11,777 nt of DNA. Source: an uncultured Mollicutes bacterium. Its GTDB lineage: Bacteria; Bacillota_I; Bacilli_A; RFN20; CAG-826. The DNA lies in NCBI GenBank assembly GCA_937893635.1, contig CALBGF010000220.1:1-11777 (forward strand), in the 5' to 3' direction. This document shows positions 5,601-11,777 of the stretch, in pieces. The number at the start of each line of letters is the position of its first letter. Position 1 is the stretch's first letter. The notes beneath the pieces were generated by a model that worked only from the letters and a program-made list of their open reading frames with translations, searched no databases and had not been told where the DNA came from. The position numbers and the translations under genes are program-made.

Positions 5601-8194
5601 GTATAGAGATATTTAACAATATCAATGATTGGGAAACTGAAATAGAAACCTTATTTGATTTTATCAAAGGATTACAAAAACTTGGTGAAGGCAATGATCA
5701 ACCAGGAACAGAGGGTATTAAAAAATTAACCGATAATATTTCACAGAATGTTGATTTGTTTAAAATAATAAATAAATCAGAAGCATTCCGTATGCCTATT
5801 GCTAATATGATTTATGATGCTGCAAAAGACATTAATATTGCTAACTTACCAACATTAAATATTAAAGATAGTATTAATATTGATTCTTTCGTAAATCTCG
5901 ATAATGTTGAAGAACGTGATACTGAAATAGAAATAGTTTGTAATATTGTTAGTGATGTCAATAAGTTTAGTAACATTAGTTTTGATGAAATTAAGAGTGA
6001 TCAAGATAACCGTGACACACTAATAGAAATTATGGAAAATATTCATAATTCTAAGATGTTTAATAAACCAATAGAAGAAGGGCGTGTAACAGTATTTGAG
6101 AATTTAATAGAAACTCTTCTTTCAGTTGCGGGCATTAGTGATGATGTTATTTGTGGAAAAATCAATGAATCAAATAATCTAAAATATACAACCTCAATTC
6201 AAGTAATCAAAAGTATTGAAAATGATTATACTAAAGATGGTAAAAATGGTAATACAGATGGATGGACGGGAGAAGAAGGCGAAATTGCTAATATTAAGAT
6301 TATTATTGAAGATATTAGCACATTAGATTTAAATGATATAGATTTAACTCAATTTAATTTTGATGAAAGTAACAACAATAGTTTGCTTGACCATTTAAAT
6401 AATTCAAAACTATTATTCCGCGCTCTTCCATATTACATTAATCAATTTGCTTCTAAAGCTACTACAGAGGGATTTTCAGAAGAATTTGACTTAAAGGCAC
6501 TTAAAGCAGATTATACTTATAATAAATATAATGGTGAATATGATTGTTATGATGAATCAGAAATTAACACATTAAAGACTATATTTAATAAATATTCGAT
6601 TATGACTGATGTAATTGGTAACACATTCGATTTACAAAATATTAAGTCAAAAACAGATGATGTATCAGAACTATTAAAATCATTATCTAAATCGCAAGTA
6701 TTTAACTCTACATCTTCAGTTAGTGGAAAAGACACTGTATTTATCCAAGTTATTGAAGAAATGTTTGCTAAATCAAAATTAGATGAAGCTATTTACGATG
6801 ATTCATTATTTGATTATCAAGGATTAACAATTAAACAAAATGCTCAAAATAAGATAAAAGGCATAGAAGATTGGAACTCAGAAATTGATAATCTAATTAA
6901 CATAATTAATGCTTTGCCAGATTCATTTAATGATTTAAATGATATGAACGTTTCTAACATTAGTCCAAATAAAGTAATAGAAATATTAAAAGCCATTAAT
7001 GGTAGTGAGTTATGTTATGATGCAGTTCCAAAATATATCAAAGAGGCATTTGAAGGAATTAACATTGGACAATTCTCAAATAATCACGAAGACTATTTGA
7101 TGAAAAATAGTGGTAATTATCGTAACCTTTATTCTGCTAGTGAACTTGATGTTTTAAAAAATATGCTTAATACTCTTTACGATCAAGAAAATAATCAATA
7201 TATGAAGTTTGATGATTCGTTTAAAGTAACTGATTTTGCAAAACAAAAATCATTAACTAATATTATTGCTTTCTTAACAAATTCTAAAATATTTGAGAAA
7301 TGTCGTGGAGAAGTATTCTATAACGCTATTGACTCAGCGGGATTTAGTTCGAACATAAGAATTAAAGACTCTTCTAAATGGAAAGTATTTGATGAAATAT
7401 TTGATTTAATTGAAGCAAAAGGTCAAAATCAAGTAAATAGAGAAGGCGCTTGTTTAGATAATATCGTTGGTGAATTAGAAGATATTATTAATGCTTCTAA
7501 TAGTGGATCAAATACATTAAAATCAATTCCACACACAACTGTTAGAACTGTATTTGATGCTTGCTATTTATATGAAGGAGCAGAAAACAAAGCATTGTTA
7601 TCTTGTGAAATTGTATCAGGATTCTTAAGTAACGCTATTGTGGATTCTAATTATCTAGATAACGATTATTATGACACTCTAGGCAATGTTAAAGATGAAT
7701 GGTTTAATGCTTGGTATTATAATGGAGCAAAAGATTATCAATATCCATTATTTACTGATTTAGAAGCTAACACACTTGAATCAATAATTGATGTAATTAA
7801 TGAAATAGATAACATTTCATTTGATGCATCGACACAAACATCAACATTAAGTAGAACTATGCTAGATAAAATTGATACTATGTTTAATAATATGAAAGAT
7901 GGAGATTATCAATCTGTAATTGGTTTAGCACTTTATGAAAAAGCAATTTATAATTCACTTATGGTAAGTGACCCTGGAATTTGCGGATTAGCTCATATGT
8001 CTGCCAATAGCCCTATTCCTTCTTTGAATTATTTCAATGGTAACGATGCACTCAAGCAACAATTTGAAAATGGTTATAGTTTGATGTTACAAGATGATTA
8101 TAAAGATGCTGGAAATACAAAATTTGACTTTGCTAATGTAAAAGACGCAGTTCATGCAATGCTTGATGCTATATTACAAGTAAAAGGATTATAA
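2627..8194 (+). CDS. Giant CvpA-like membrane protein with acidic repeat region, unknown function
   Basis: This 1855-residue protein has two parts. Residues 24-206 form a four-helix membrane domain (about 24-42, 50-75, 136-165 and 180-206) with GLIRG after helix 1 and RLVGFAFGLVK at helix 4, resembling CvpA, a small membrane protein that is normally 160-200 residues. Basic residues cluster in the loops after helix 1 (R43, R51) and helix 3 (K167 to R181), so by the positive-inside rule both ends face outside. Residues 210-1855 are acidic, Asn/Asp/Ile-rich and largely helical-looking, with degenerate repeats (separate entry). There is no signal peptide, lipobox or LPXTG anchor, so the CvpA-like domain is presumably the anchor. 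It is a single gene with its own promoter and terminator. I know of no described function; a cell-surface structural, adhesive or envelope role is only a guess. The intact frame over 5.5 kb argues for selection. Confidence 0.93.
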   Translation: MGICNFLTTLPNISPDQITQYFDIAFYAIVAIIVLGGVVGLIRGVWSSGFRLIFVGLLVILSYALAGTIGTAVSKMDLTSFNIPPFSISGTTIEATNLQETLVKVIAAYGAGEGGDVEAILSDGKTLTLITELALMIVRLLTFIVLAIVVIVVGNLLATILYHALFKHFINKNLRKKVKLRLVGFAFGLVKTAMVASMLIVPFSGLLNSISIAFKKISNDDEITLNSDLYNDLSTWINAYDSSVLAQGLFGWTEVDGKTMDMRLLDVITSDKDSTMKLSEEVSNITTVAATLIGTNAVSVKESESGTVSVGVNAAVFLDSKITSTLLSVISSSELCTQLLPIAATFAFNMDEINVYFNAKEYDLTQIDWKNDLESLNEIFKGMSDAGIIDADVIDDPSILIDRIYDVNNENTHRQLIESFKTFDKLTSLDQLLPSYLYTLVTKGDDLSNSLSKYLPTKSEDYDGIKWGSELANIYDASYRINKVTENAIVDYVKSSKDGTNKAKNLRKEDNNDDKSTKLINAITDHIGDIIPIFVGDMDENGEPINVDSDGFTLEKDEAGNTLQSCLLDSRLLSRSITTILGTVSSMAVDSLAKSLKIDNEEDKNNLADKLDAAVENIKGVKSVKKELNSLFDIVNDVVSNETLSPLIKGGNEKFEFTDEVCEALKTPVGKISKSNILNATIPTVIEYTVKQNGSSLNDSLKDFGITVDSLNFEVDDIGEELSLMLDAIPAINRIAKTSKDGKVDFKNIETADLNYILSTVYSSNILNPNKEGEVRNFFKIIDKVFSDLGYDEGRITDGLEDDKYWSGNDSEITHFCDIFETLKNSNFLNLMDDKDAYLYPEKLSPGDIEELFGKVDQSKLLSKGLGTILDNLLLDSLSSVTGDNVSFKNIDNWASEGENFANVIDSLQKFKKQEVTLDKIDFLNSTEVDENGKLLTEKLVSSLANSNIFKNGETINNGFGDFLYNKLKDISDIKMNDIDKLGTGELTYTKSIEIFNNINDWETEIETLFDFIKGLQKLGEGNDQPGTEGIKKLTDNISQNVDLFKIINKSEAFRMPIANMIYDAAKDINIANLPTLNIKDSINIDSFVNLDNVEERDTEIEIVCNIVSDVNKFSNISFDEIKSDQDNRDTLIEIMENIHNSKMFNKPIEEGRVTVFENLIETLLSVAGISDDVICGKINESNNLKYTTSIQVIKSIENDYTKDGKNGNTDGWTGEEGEIANIKIIIEDISTLDLNDIDLTQFNFDESNNNSLLDHLNNSKLLFRALPYYINQFASKATTEGFSEEFDLKALKADYTYNKYNGEYDCYDESEINTLKTIFNKYSIMTDVIGNTFDLQNIKSKTDDVSELLKSLSKSQVFNSTSSVSGKDTVFIQVIEEMFAKSKLDEAIYDDSLFDYQGLTIKQNAQNKIKGIEDWNSEIDNLINIINALPDSFNDLNDMNVSNISPNKVIEILKAINGSELCYDAVPKYIKEAFEGINIGQFSNNHEDYLMKNSGNYRNLYSASELDVLKNMLNTLYDQENNQYMKFDDSFKVTDFAKQKSLTNIIAFLTNSKIFEKCRGEVFYNAIDSAGFSSNIRIKDSSKWKVFDEIFDLIEAKGQNQVNREGACLDNIVGELEDIINASNSGSNTLKSIPHTTVRTVFDACYLYEGAENKALLSCEIVSGFLSNAIVDSNYLDNDYYDTLGNVKDEWFNAWYYNGAKDYQYPLFTDLEANTLESIIDVINEIDNISFDASTQTSTLSRTMLDKIDTMFNNMKDGDYQSVIGLALYEKAIYNSLMVSDPGICGLAHMSANSPIPSLNYFNGNDALKQQFENGYSLMLQDDYKDAGNTKFDFANVKDAVHAMLDAILQVKGL
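4859..7606 (+). repeat. Degenerate A/B tandem protein repeats within the giant gene
   Basis: Two alternating unit types can be phased by a conserved Ser. Type A carries a pattern like NSKIF followed within about 10-20 residues by a Gly and VF/FF; its Ser is at 764, 947, 1142, 1356 and 1553. Type B carries a pattern like SELCYDAVP, with Pro 6-8 residues after Ser in most copies; its Ser is at 859, 1051, 1260, 1460 and about 1633. Between A and B there is usually a Trp with acidic residues (W806, W1002, W1213, W1416, W1585), and between B and A usually an SEI-like helix (near 1098, 1310 and 1505). A-to-A spacing is 183-214 residues and B-to-B 173-209. A further B-like copy (SELCTQLLP) is at Ser333, and looser copies are at Ser570 and Ser675. 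Similarity is at protein level only; the DNA copies are well diverged. Confidence 0.7.
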
Positions 8195-8201
8195 TTTTAC
8201 C

Positions 8202-8235
8202 AACCCTTAAGATTTTCTTAAGGGTTTTGTTTTAC
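8202..8235 (+). terminator. Rho-independent terminator after the giant gene
   Basis: A perfect 10-bp stem (8202-8211 AACCCTTAAG with 8217-8226 CTTAAGGGTT) encloses an ATTTT loop and runs into TTGTTTT. It begins 7 bases after the stop codon and separates the giant gene from the yigZ operon. Confidence 0.93.
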
Positions 8236-8245
8236 CTTTATCAAT

Positions 8246-8251
8246 TATAAT
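8246..8251 (+). promoter_or_regulatory. Candidate -10 element of the yigZ-mrp-pepP-malQ operon
   Basis: A consensus TATAAT lies between the upstream terminator and yigZ. No good -35 hexamer is visible at 16-18 bases upstream, where the terminator T-tract lies. If used, the 5' leader would be only about 18 bases long. Confidence 0.4.
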
Positions 8252-8264
8252 GCTAAAATAAATT

Positions 8265-8270
8265 GGTGAT
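8265..8270 (+). promoter_or_regulatory. Ribosome binding site GGTGAT deciding the TTG start of yigZ
   Basis: GGTGAT matches the 3' half of the extended Shine-Dalgarno sequence (GGAGGTGATC) and sits 5 bases before the TTG at 8276, giving near-ideal aligned spacing. A nearby ATG at 8269 is in another frame and stops after 7 codons. Confidence 0.6.
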
Positions 8271-8275
8271 GAAAA

Positions 8276-8881
8276 TTGTATTCTATTCTTAACAAAACTA
8301 CATATGAGTTAGAAGTTGAACGTTCAAGATTTATTGGCGTTATTATTCATATTGATAGCATTGATGAAATAAAAGATGTCATCACTAATTTAAAAAAAGA
8401 ATATCCGAAAGCTAAACATTATTGTTATGCCGCGATTACGGATAATAATAAGAAGTTTAGTGATGATGGTGAGCCACAAGGAACAGCGGGTAAACCAATG
8501 CTAGATATCTTAGAAAAGAAAGAGTTAACTAATGTATTAGTGGTCGTAATAAGATATTTTGGTGGTATTCTTTTAGGAGCAGGACGCTTACTTAGAACAT
8601 ACGCAGATACTTTGCTTAAAACTATTGAGAATAGTGAAATAGTAAAAATGGTGGAAGGTTATTTGATAACATTCACTATCGATTATGCAAATTATGATAA
8701 TGTGCGTAGTTACTTAAAGAGCCAAAATGCTCAAATTGAACGCGCAGAATTTTTAGAAAATGTTAATGTAACTACATTTTCTTTAAATGATTATACGCAA
8801 GATTTATCTAATCGCTTTTATGGAAAAGTGATTGTCAAAAATGTTTCAAAAAAGATTTCATATATGAAAGAAGGTTTTTAA
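8276..8881 (+). CDS. yigZ: YigZ/IMPACT family protein (UPF0029)
   Basis: At 201 residues it has the usual length for bacterial YigZ. The N-terminal IMPACT domain holds the family signatures SRFIG (17-21), DDGEPQGTAGKPML (63-76) and RYFGG (93-97), followed by LGAGRLLRTYAD. Many relatives have GAGGL at this last spot, so the Arg in place of Gly is a mild deviation. The C-terminal third (about 130-201) corresponds to the smaller DUF1949-type domain. The eukaryotic relative IMPACT regulates the Gcn2 kinase, but the bacterial role is poorly defined and ribosome or nucleic-acid contact has been suggested. The start is TTG: an in-frame TGA at 8270-8272 rules out anything earlier, and GGTGAT gives good spacing. 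The stop codon abuts the mrp ATG directly, indicating one operon. Confidence 0.93.
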   Translation: MYSILNKTTYELEVERSRFIGVIIHIDSIDEIKDVITNLKKEYPKAKHYCYAAITDNNKKFSDDGEPQGTAGKPMLDILEKKELTNVLVVVIRYFGGILLGAGRLLRTYADTLLKTIENSEIVKMVEGYLITFTIDYANYDNVRSYLKSQNAQIERAEFLENVNVTTFSLNDYTQDLSNRFYGKVIVKNVSKKISYMKEGF

Positions 8882-9697
8882 ATGTCAGAAGAATGCGCAC
8901 ACGAATGTGGTTCATGCTCACAAAATTGTGACCACCGTATTGAAAAAGCAAAATTAAATGAGATGTCCAAAGTTAAAAAAATTATTGGTGTCATTTCTGG
9001 AAAAGGCGGAGTAGGAAAAAGCTTAGTTTCTTCGATGCTAGCTAGTAAACTTCAACAAAATGGTTATCGTGTTGGAATATTAGATGCTGATATTACTGGT
9101 CCATCTATTCCTAAAACATTTGGAATTTTAGAAAAAGCGACAGGAGATAATAATGTTATTTATCCTGCTATTTCTAAAACAGGAATTCAAATTATGTCCG
9201 CTAATATGCTACTTGATAACGATGATGATCCAATTATTTGGCGTGGTCCGATGATTGCGGATTTAGTTAAGCAATTTTATTCCAATGTCTTATGGCATAA
9301 TGTAGACTATATGGTCGTGGATATGCCACCAGGAACAGGAGACGTAGCATTAACTACTTTCCAATCACTACCAGTTGATGGAATCATTATTGTTACTTCA
9401 CCACAAGATTTAGTATCTACAATTGTTAAAAAAGCAATTAAGATGGCAAATACAATGAATGTACCTATCTTAGGATTAGTGGAAAATATGTCTTATGTGG
9501 AGTGTCCAAATTGTAAAGAAAAGATTTATGTTTATGGTAAATCACATATTGATGAAATTGCTAAGCAATTTAATCTAGAAGTATTAGGTAAGATACCTTT
9601 ACGTCAATTGATTGCCAGCGCTGTTGATAAAGGCGAAATTGAAGATTTAAATATTGATTATTTAGACAAAGCTATTGAAAAAATCAAATTATTATAG
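8882..9697 (+). CDS. mrp: Mrp/NBP35 family Fe-S cluster carrier ATPase (ApbC-like)
   Basis: This 271-residue P-loop ATPase is expected to bind and hand over [4Fe-4S] clusters to apoproteins in the cytoplasm. Visible motifs are a deviant Walker A GKGGVGKS (40-47), DADITGPSIP (68-77), Walker B region MVVDMPPGTGD (144-154) and ENMSYVECPNC (201-211), whose Cys208 and Cys211 are the bridging cluster ligands of the family. The N-terminus carries a second Cys cluster (Cys5, 9, 12, 16), as in Nbp35-like and many clostridial forms. The common MIP18/DUF59 N-terminal domain is absent. The start directly follows the yigZ stop; an AGAAGG ribosome binding site lies in the end of yigZ. It is the second gene of the operon. 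No other Fe-S assembly gene is in view. Confidence 0.96.
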   Translation: MSEECAHECGSCSQNCDHRIEKAKLNEMSKVKKIIGVISGKGGVGKSLVSSMLASKLQQNGYRVGILDADITGPSIPKTFGILEKATGDNNVIYPAISKTGIQIMSANMLLDNDDDPIIWRGPMIADLVKQFYSNVLWHNVDYMVVDMPPGTGDVALTTFQSLPVDGIIIVTSPQDLVSTIVKKAIKMANTMNVPILGLVENMSYVECPNCKEKIYVYGKSHIDEIAKQFNLEVLGKIPLRQLIASAVDKGEIEDLNIDYLDKAIEKIKLL

Positions 9698-9700
9698 TTA

Positions 9701-9706
9701 GGGGAG
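9701..9706 (+). promoter_or_regulatory. Ribosome binding site GGGGAG deciding the start of the aminopeptidase P gene
   Basis: GGGGAG lies 7 bases before ATG 9714. An in-frame TTG at 9708 would be only 1 base away, too close to be used, so ATG 9714 is the start. Confidence 0.85.
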
Positions 9707-9713
9707 ATTGATT

Positions 9714-10964
9714 ATGGAAGAATATTTAAATAGAAGAAAAAAATTATTAGAGAAATTACCAGATAACTCAATTGTTATTGCTTTTTCTGGTAATGAAATT
9801 AGACAAAGCGCTGATGAAGGTTTTAAGTTTACACCAGATTATAGTTTCTTTTATCTAACTGGTATTAAACAAGCAAGTACAATACTTTTAATGAGCAAAA
9901 ATAGTATTATGAGTGATGAATACTTATTTATTCAAAAATTTGATGCTTTAAAAGAAGTTTGGACTGGTATCCGTTTAAAAGCACAAGAAGCTCGTGAAAT
10001 TGCTTCATTAGAAAATGTTTTATTCTTAGAACATTTTGAAAAAGTTTTAGAAAAACGTATTGAAGAATTAAGCATTAATGGAAATGTTAATGTATACTTA
10101 GATTTTGAAACAGCAGTAAATTTAGGCGATTTTGAGACATTCGTTTCAATTGCAGATTATAAAAAACAATTAGAGAAATATAAAACTATTACTATTTGCG
10201 ATATGAGCGAAACTTTAAAGCGTATGCGTATGGTTAAATCAGATTATGAAATCTCTGAACTTCGTAAAGCTATTGCAAATACTAATAAAGGTTTAAAAGC
10301 CGTATTAAATGAATTAGAGCCAAACAAATATGAATATGAAATGGCTAATTTATTTAAATATACTATTTCTAAAGATAATAACGCTGTTTTGTCATTTAAT
10401 ACAATTGCCGCGAGCGGTAGTAACGCTATTATATTACATTATCCTAATCCAATGGGAATGATGCATGATGGCGATTTATTACTTTTAGATTTAGGATCAG
10501 ATCATAATTTCTATAAAGCTGATATTTCTCGTACTTATCCAATTAACGGAAAATACAATGACTTACAAAAGAAGATTTATGAAACTGTATTAGAATGTAA
10601 TGAATTGATTATTAATTATATTAAACCAGGTCTTACCATTGCGGATTTACAAAAGAAAACTCGTGAATTCTTCTTTGGTCGTTTAAAAGAAATGGGTTTA
10701 GTTGAAAAAGAAGAAGATTTAATGAAATATTATTATCACAATGTATCACACCATTTAGGACTTGATACACACGATATTTCTTTACGTGAATTGCCTCTTG
10801 AAAAAGGTAATGTCATTACTGTTGAACCAGGATTATATATTAAAGAATATGGCATCGGTGTTCGTATTGAAGATGATGTTTTAGTTACTGAAGATGGTTC
10901 TGAATGCTTATCAAAAGAAATCGTTAAATCAGTTAAAGATATTGAAAATTTAATGAAAAGGTAA
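9714..10964 (+). CDS. pepP: Xaa-Pro aminopeptidase, M24B family (aminopeptidase P type)
   Basis: A 416-residue cytoplasmic metallopeptidase that should remove the N-terminal residue when proline is second. Residues 1-160 are the creatinase-like N-terminal domain (NRRKKLLEKLPDNS, DYSFFYLTG). Residues 175-416 are the pita-bread catalytic domain. The five metal ligands expected for two Mn ions are all present: Asp259 and Asp270 (LLLLDLGSDHN, KADISRTYP), His346 (SHHLGLDTHD), Glu371 (TVEPGLYI) and Glu386 (RIEDDV). His242 and His353 match the substrate-site histidines of E. coli PepP. The start at ATG 9714 is chosen over an in-frame TTG at 9708 because GGGGAG is spaced correctly only for the ATG. 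It lies 16 bases after mrp and 4 bases before malQ, inside the operon. Confidence 0.95.
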   Translation: MEEYLNRRKKLLEKLPDNSIVIAFSGNEIRQSADEGFKFTPDYSFFYLTGIKQASTILLMSKNSIMSDEYLFIQKFDALKEVWTGIRLKAQEAREIASLENVLFLEHFEKVLEKRIEELSINGNVNVYLDFETAVNLGDFETFVSIADYKKQLEKYKTITICDMSETLKRMRMVKSDYEISELRKAIANTNKGLKAVLNELEPNKYEYEMANLFKYTISKDNNAVLSFNTIAASGSNAIILHYPNPMGMMHDGDLLLLDLGSDHNFYKADISRTYPINGKYNDLQKKIYETVLECNELIINYIKPGLTIADLQKKTREFFFGRLKEMGLVEKEEDLMKYYYHNVSHHLGLDTHDISLRELPLEKGNVITVEPGLYIKEYGIGVRIEDDVLVTEDGSECLSKEIVKSVKDIENLMKR

Positions 10965-10968
10965 ACTT

Positions 10969-11777
10969 ATGGAAAGAGGAAGCGGACTTTTATTGCATTT
11001 TTCGTCTTTACCAGGTAAATATGGTATTGGTGGATTTTCTAATGAAGCAAAGAAATTTGTTAAATTATTAAAATATGCGGGACAAAAATATTGGCAAATA
11101 TTACCTATGAATCCAACTGGATTTAAAGATTCACCATATCAAAGCTATGCTTCTTTTGCTATTAATCCATATTTTATTGACTTAGATCAATTAAAAAAAG
11201 ATCATCTATTAAGCGAAGAAGAAATTAAAGAACATACTAAAGCAAAAAACACTAATAGAATAGATTATGGCTATTTATATGATAATCGTTTTATTTTACT
11301 TGATTTAGCGGCAAAAAGAGCAATAAGAAGAGATAGAAGTAAAATCGATCGATTCTATAAACAAAATCGTTATTGGATTGAAGATTATGCTTTGTTTATG
11401 ACTTTAAAACACTTATATGATAATGCTTGTTGGGTGGACTTCCCTCGTCCGTATAGAAAGCATAATGTATGTGCTTTAAGAGCATTAAAAGAATCAGAAT
11501 TTGAATTGTTTTATTCTTTTGTGGCTATTCAATATTTTGCATTTAGCCAATATAAAAGAATTAAAAAATACGCTAATAAGATGGGAATAAAGATTATTGG
11601 TGATGTACCAATTTATGTATCTTATGATTCATGTGATGTTTGGGCTAACCAAAAGCAATTCTTATTAGATAGAAAAGGAAAACCCGCTCTTGTTGCAGGT
11701 GTACCACCAGATTATTTTTCTGAAACTGGTCAATTATGGGGTAATCCAATTTATAATTACCAACGTATGGAAAAAAC
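10969..11777 (+). CDS. malQ: 4-alpha-glucanotransferase (amylomaltase, GH77), 3' end cut by the window
   Basis: The first 269 residues of an amylomaltase of roughly 490-500 residues are visible. The enzyme disproportionates maltooligosaccharides in maltose and glycogen metabolism. Family signatures are the N-terminus RGSGLLLHFSSLPGKYGIGG (residues 3-22), WQILPMNPTG, SPYQSYASFAINPYFIDL, IIGDVPIYVSYDSCDVWAN (209-227) and the 250s-loop block AGVPPDYFSETGQLWGNP (243-260). The catalytic Asp nucleophile and the acid/base Glu lie beyond the window, so activity cannot be judged. AAAAGG (10956-10961) lies 7 bases before the ATG, overlapping the end of pepP. The gap to pepP is 4 bases, indicating an operon. 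I see no other maltose or glycogen genes in the window, though they may follow to the right. Confidence 0.96.
   Translation, partial: MERGSGLLLHFSSLPGKYGIGGFSNEAKKFVKLLKYAGQKYWQILPMNPTGFKDSPYQSYASFAINPYFIDLDQLKKDHLLSEEEIKEHTKAKNTNRIDYGYLYDNRFILLDLAAKRAIRRDRSKIDRFYKQNRYWIEDYALFMTLKHLYDNACWVDFPRPYRKHNVCALRALKESEFELFYSFVAIQYFAFSQYKRIKKYANKMGIKIIGDVPIYVSYDSCDVWANQKQFLLDRKGKPALVAGVPPDYFSETGQLWGNPIYNYQRMEK

Noticed and set aside
6547..6735. 62-codon minus-strand open frame inside the giant gene
   Set aside because: Short antisense shadow with no supporting signals.
4859..7606. CRISPR array or DNA-level tandem repeat
   Set aside because: The repetition is only at protein level inside an intact reading frame; no identical short DNA repeats with regular spacers are visible.

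Overview
The window is AT-rich DNA with tightly packed bacterial genes, strong AAGGAG-type ribosome binding sites, Rho-independent terminators and Bacillota-like proteins. It reads with the standard bacterial code: tryptophan is TGG throughout, and TGA ends the CPBP protease gene in an ATGA overlap with the next gene. This excludes the Mycoplasma code. An uncultured, low-GC gut-type member of Bacilli (Erysipelotrichales or RF39-like) would fit, but the taxonomic placement is inference from composition and gene style only.

Left part, minus strand (1-2474). At the left edge is the 5' end of a small unrecognised gene. It starts one base after the stop of an orphan C-terminal coding remnant that resembles the tail of a secreted polymorphic-toxin nuclease, so the pair may be a toxin tail plus its immunity gene. 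Next come a terminator and the genes for tRNA-Gly(TCC) and tRNA-Asp(GTC), with a good promoter upstream of the tRNA-Asp gene. Further right is a three-gene operon transcribed leftward: a CPBP (CAAX-type) membrane protease, a TraX-family membrane protein and thioredoxin, closed by a terminator hairpin.

Middle, plus strand (2627-8194). A divergent promoter region separates the minus-strand operon from one very large gene encoding 1855 residues. Its first ~210 residues are a four-helix membrane domain resembling CvpA (colicin V production protein). The remaining ~1640 residues are acidic, asparagine- and aspartate-rich, and built of degenerate repeats. I could phase the repeats into two alternating unit types (A and B) with a combined period of about 170-215 residues. 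The positive-inside rule puts this region outside the membrane. I know of no described function for this architecture; it is the main novelty of the window. A clear terminator follows it.

Right part, plus strand (8276-11777). A compact housekeeping operon follows: a YigZ/IMPACT family protein (TTG start), an Mrp/NBP35-type Fe-S carrier ATPase, an aminopeptidase P-type M24 metallopeptidase, and the 5' two-thirds or less of 4-alpha-glucanotransferase (MalQ), which runs off the right edge. Gene spacing here is 0, 16 and 4 bases, so co-transcription is likely. The functions are diverse (Fe-S protein maturation, proline-peptide turnover, glucan metabolism) and do not form one pathway.
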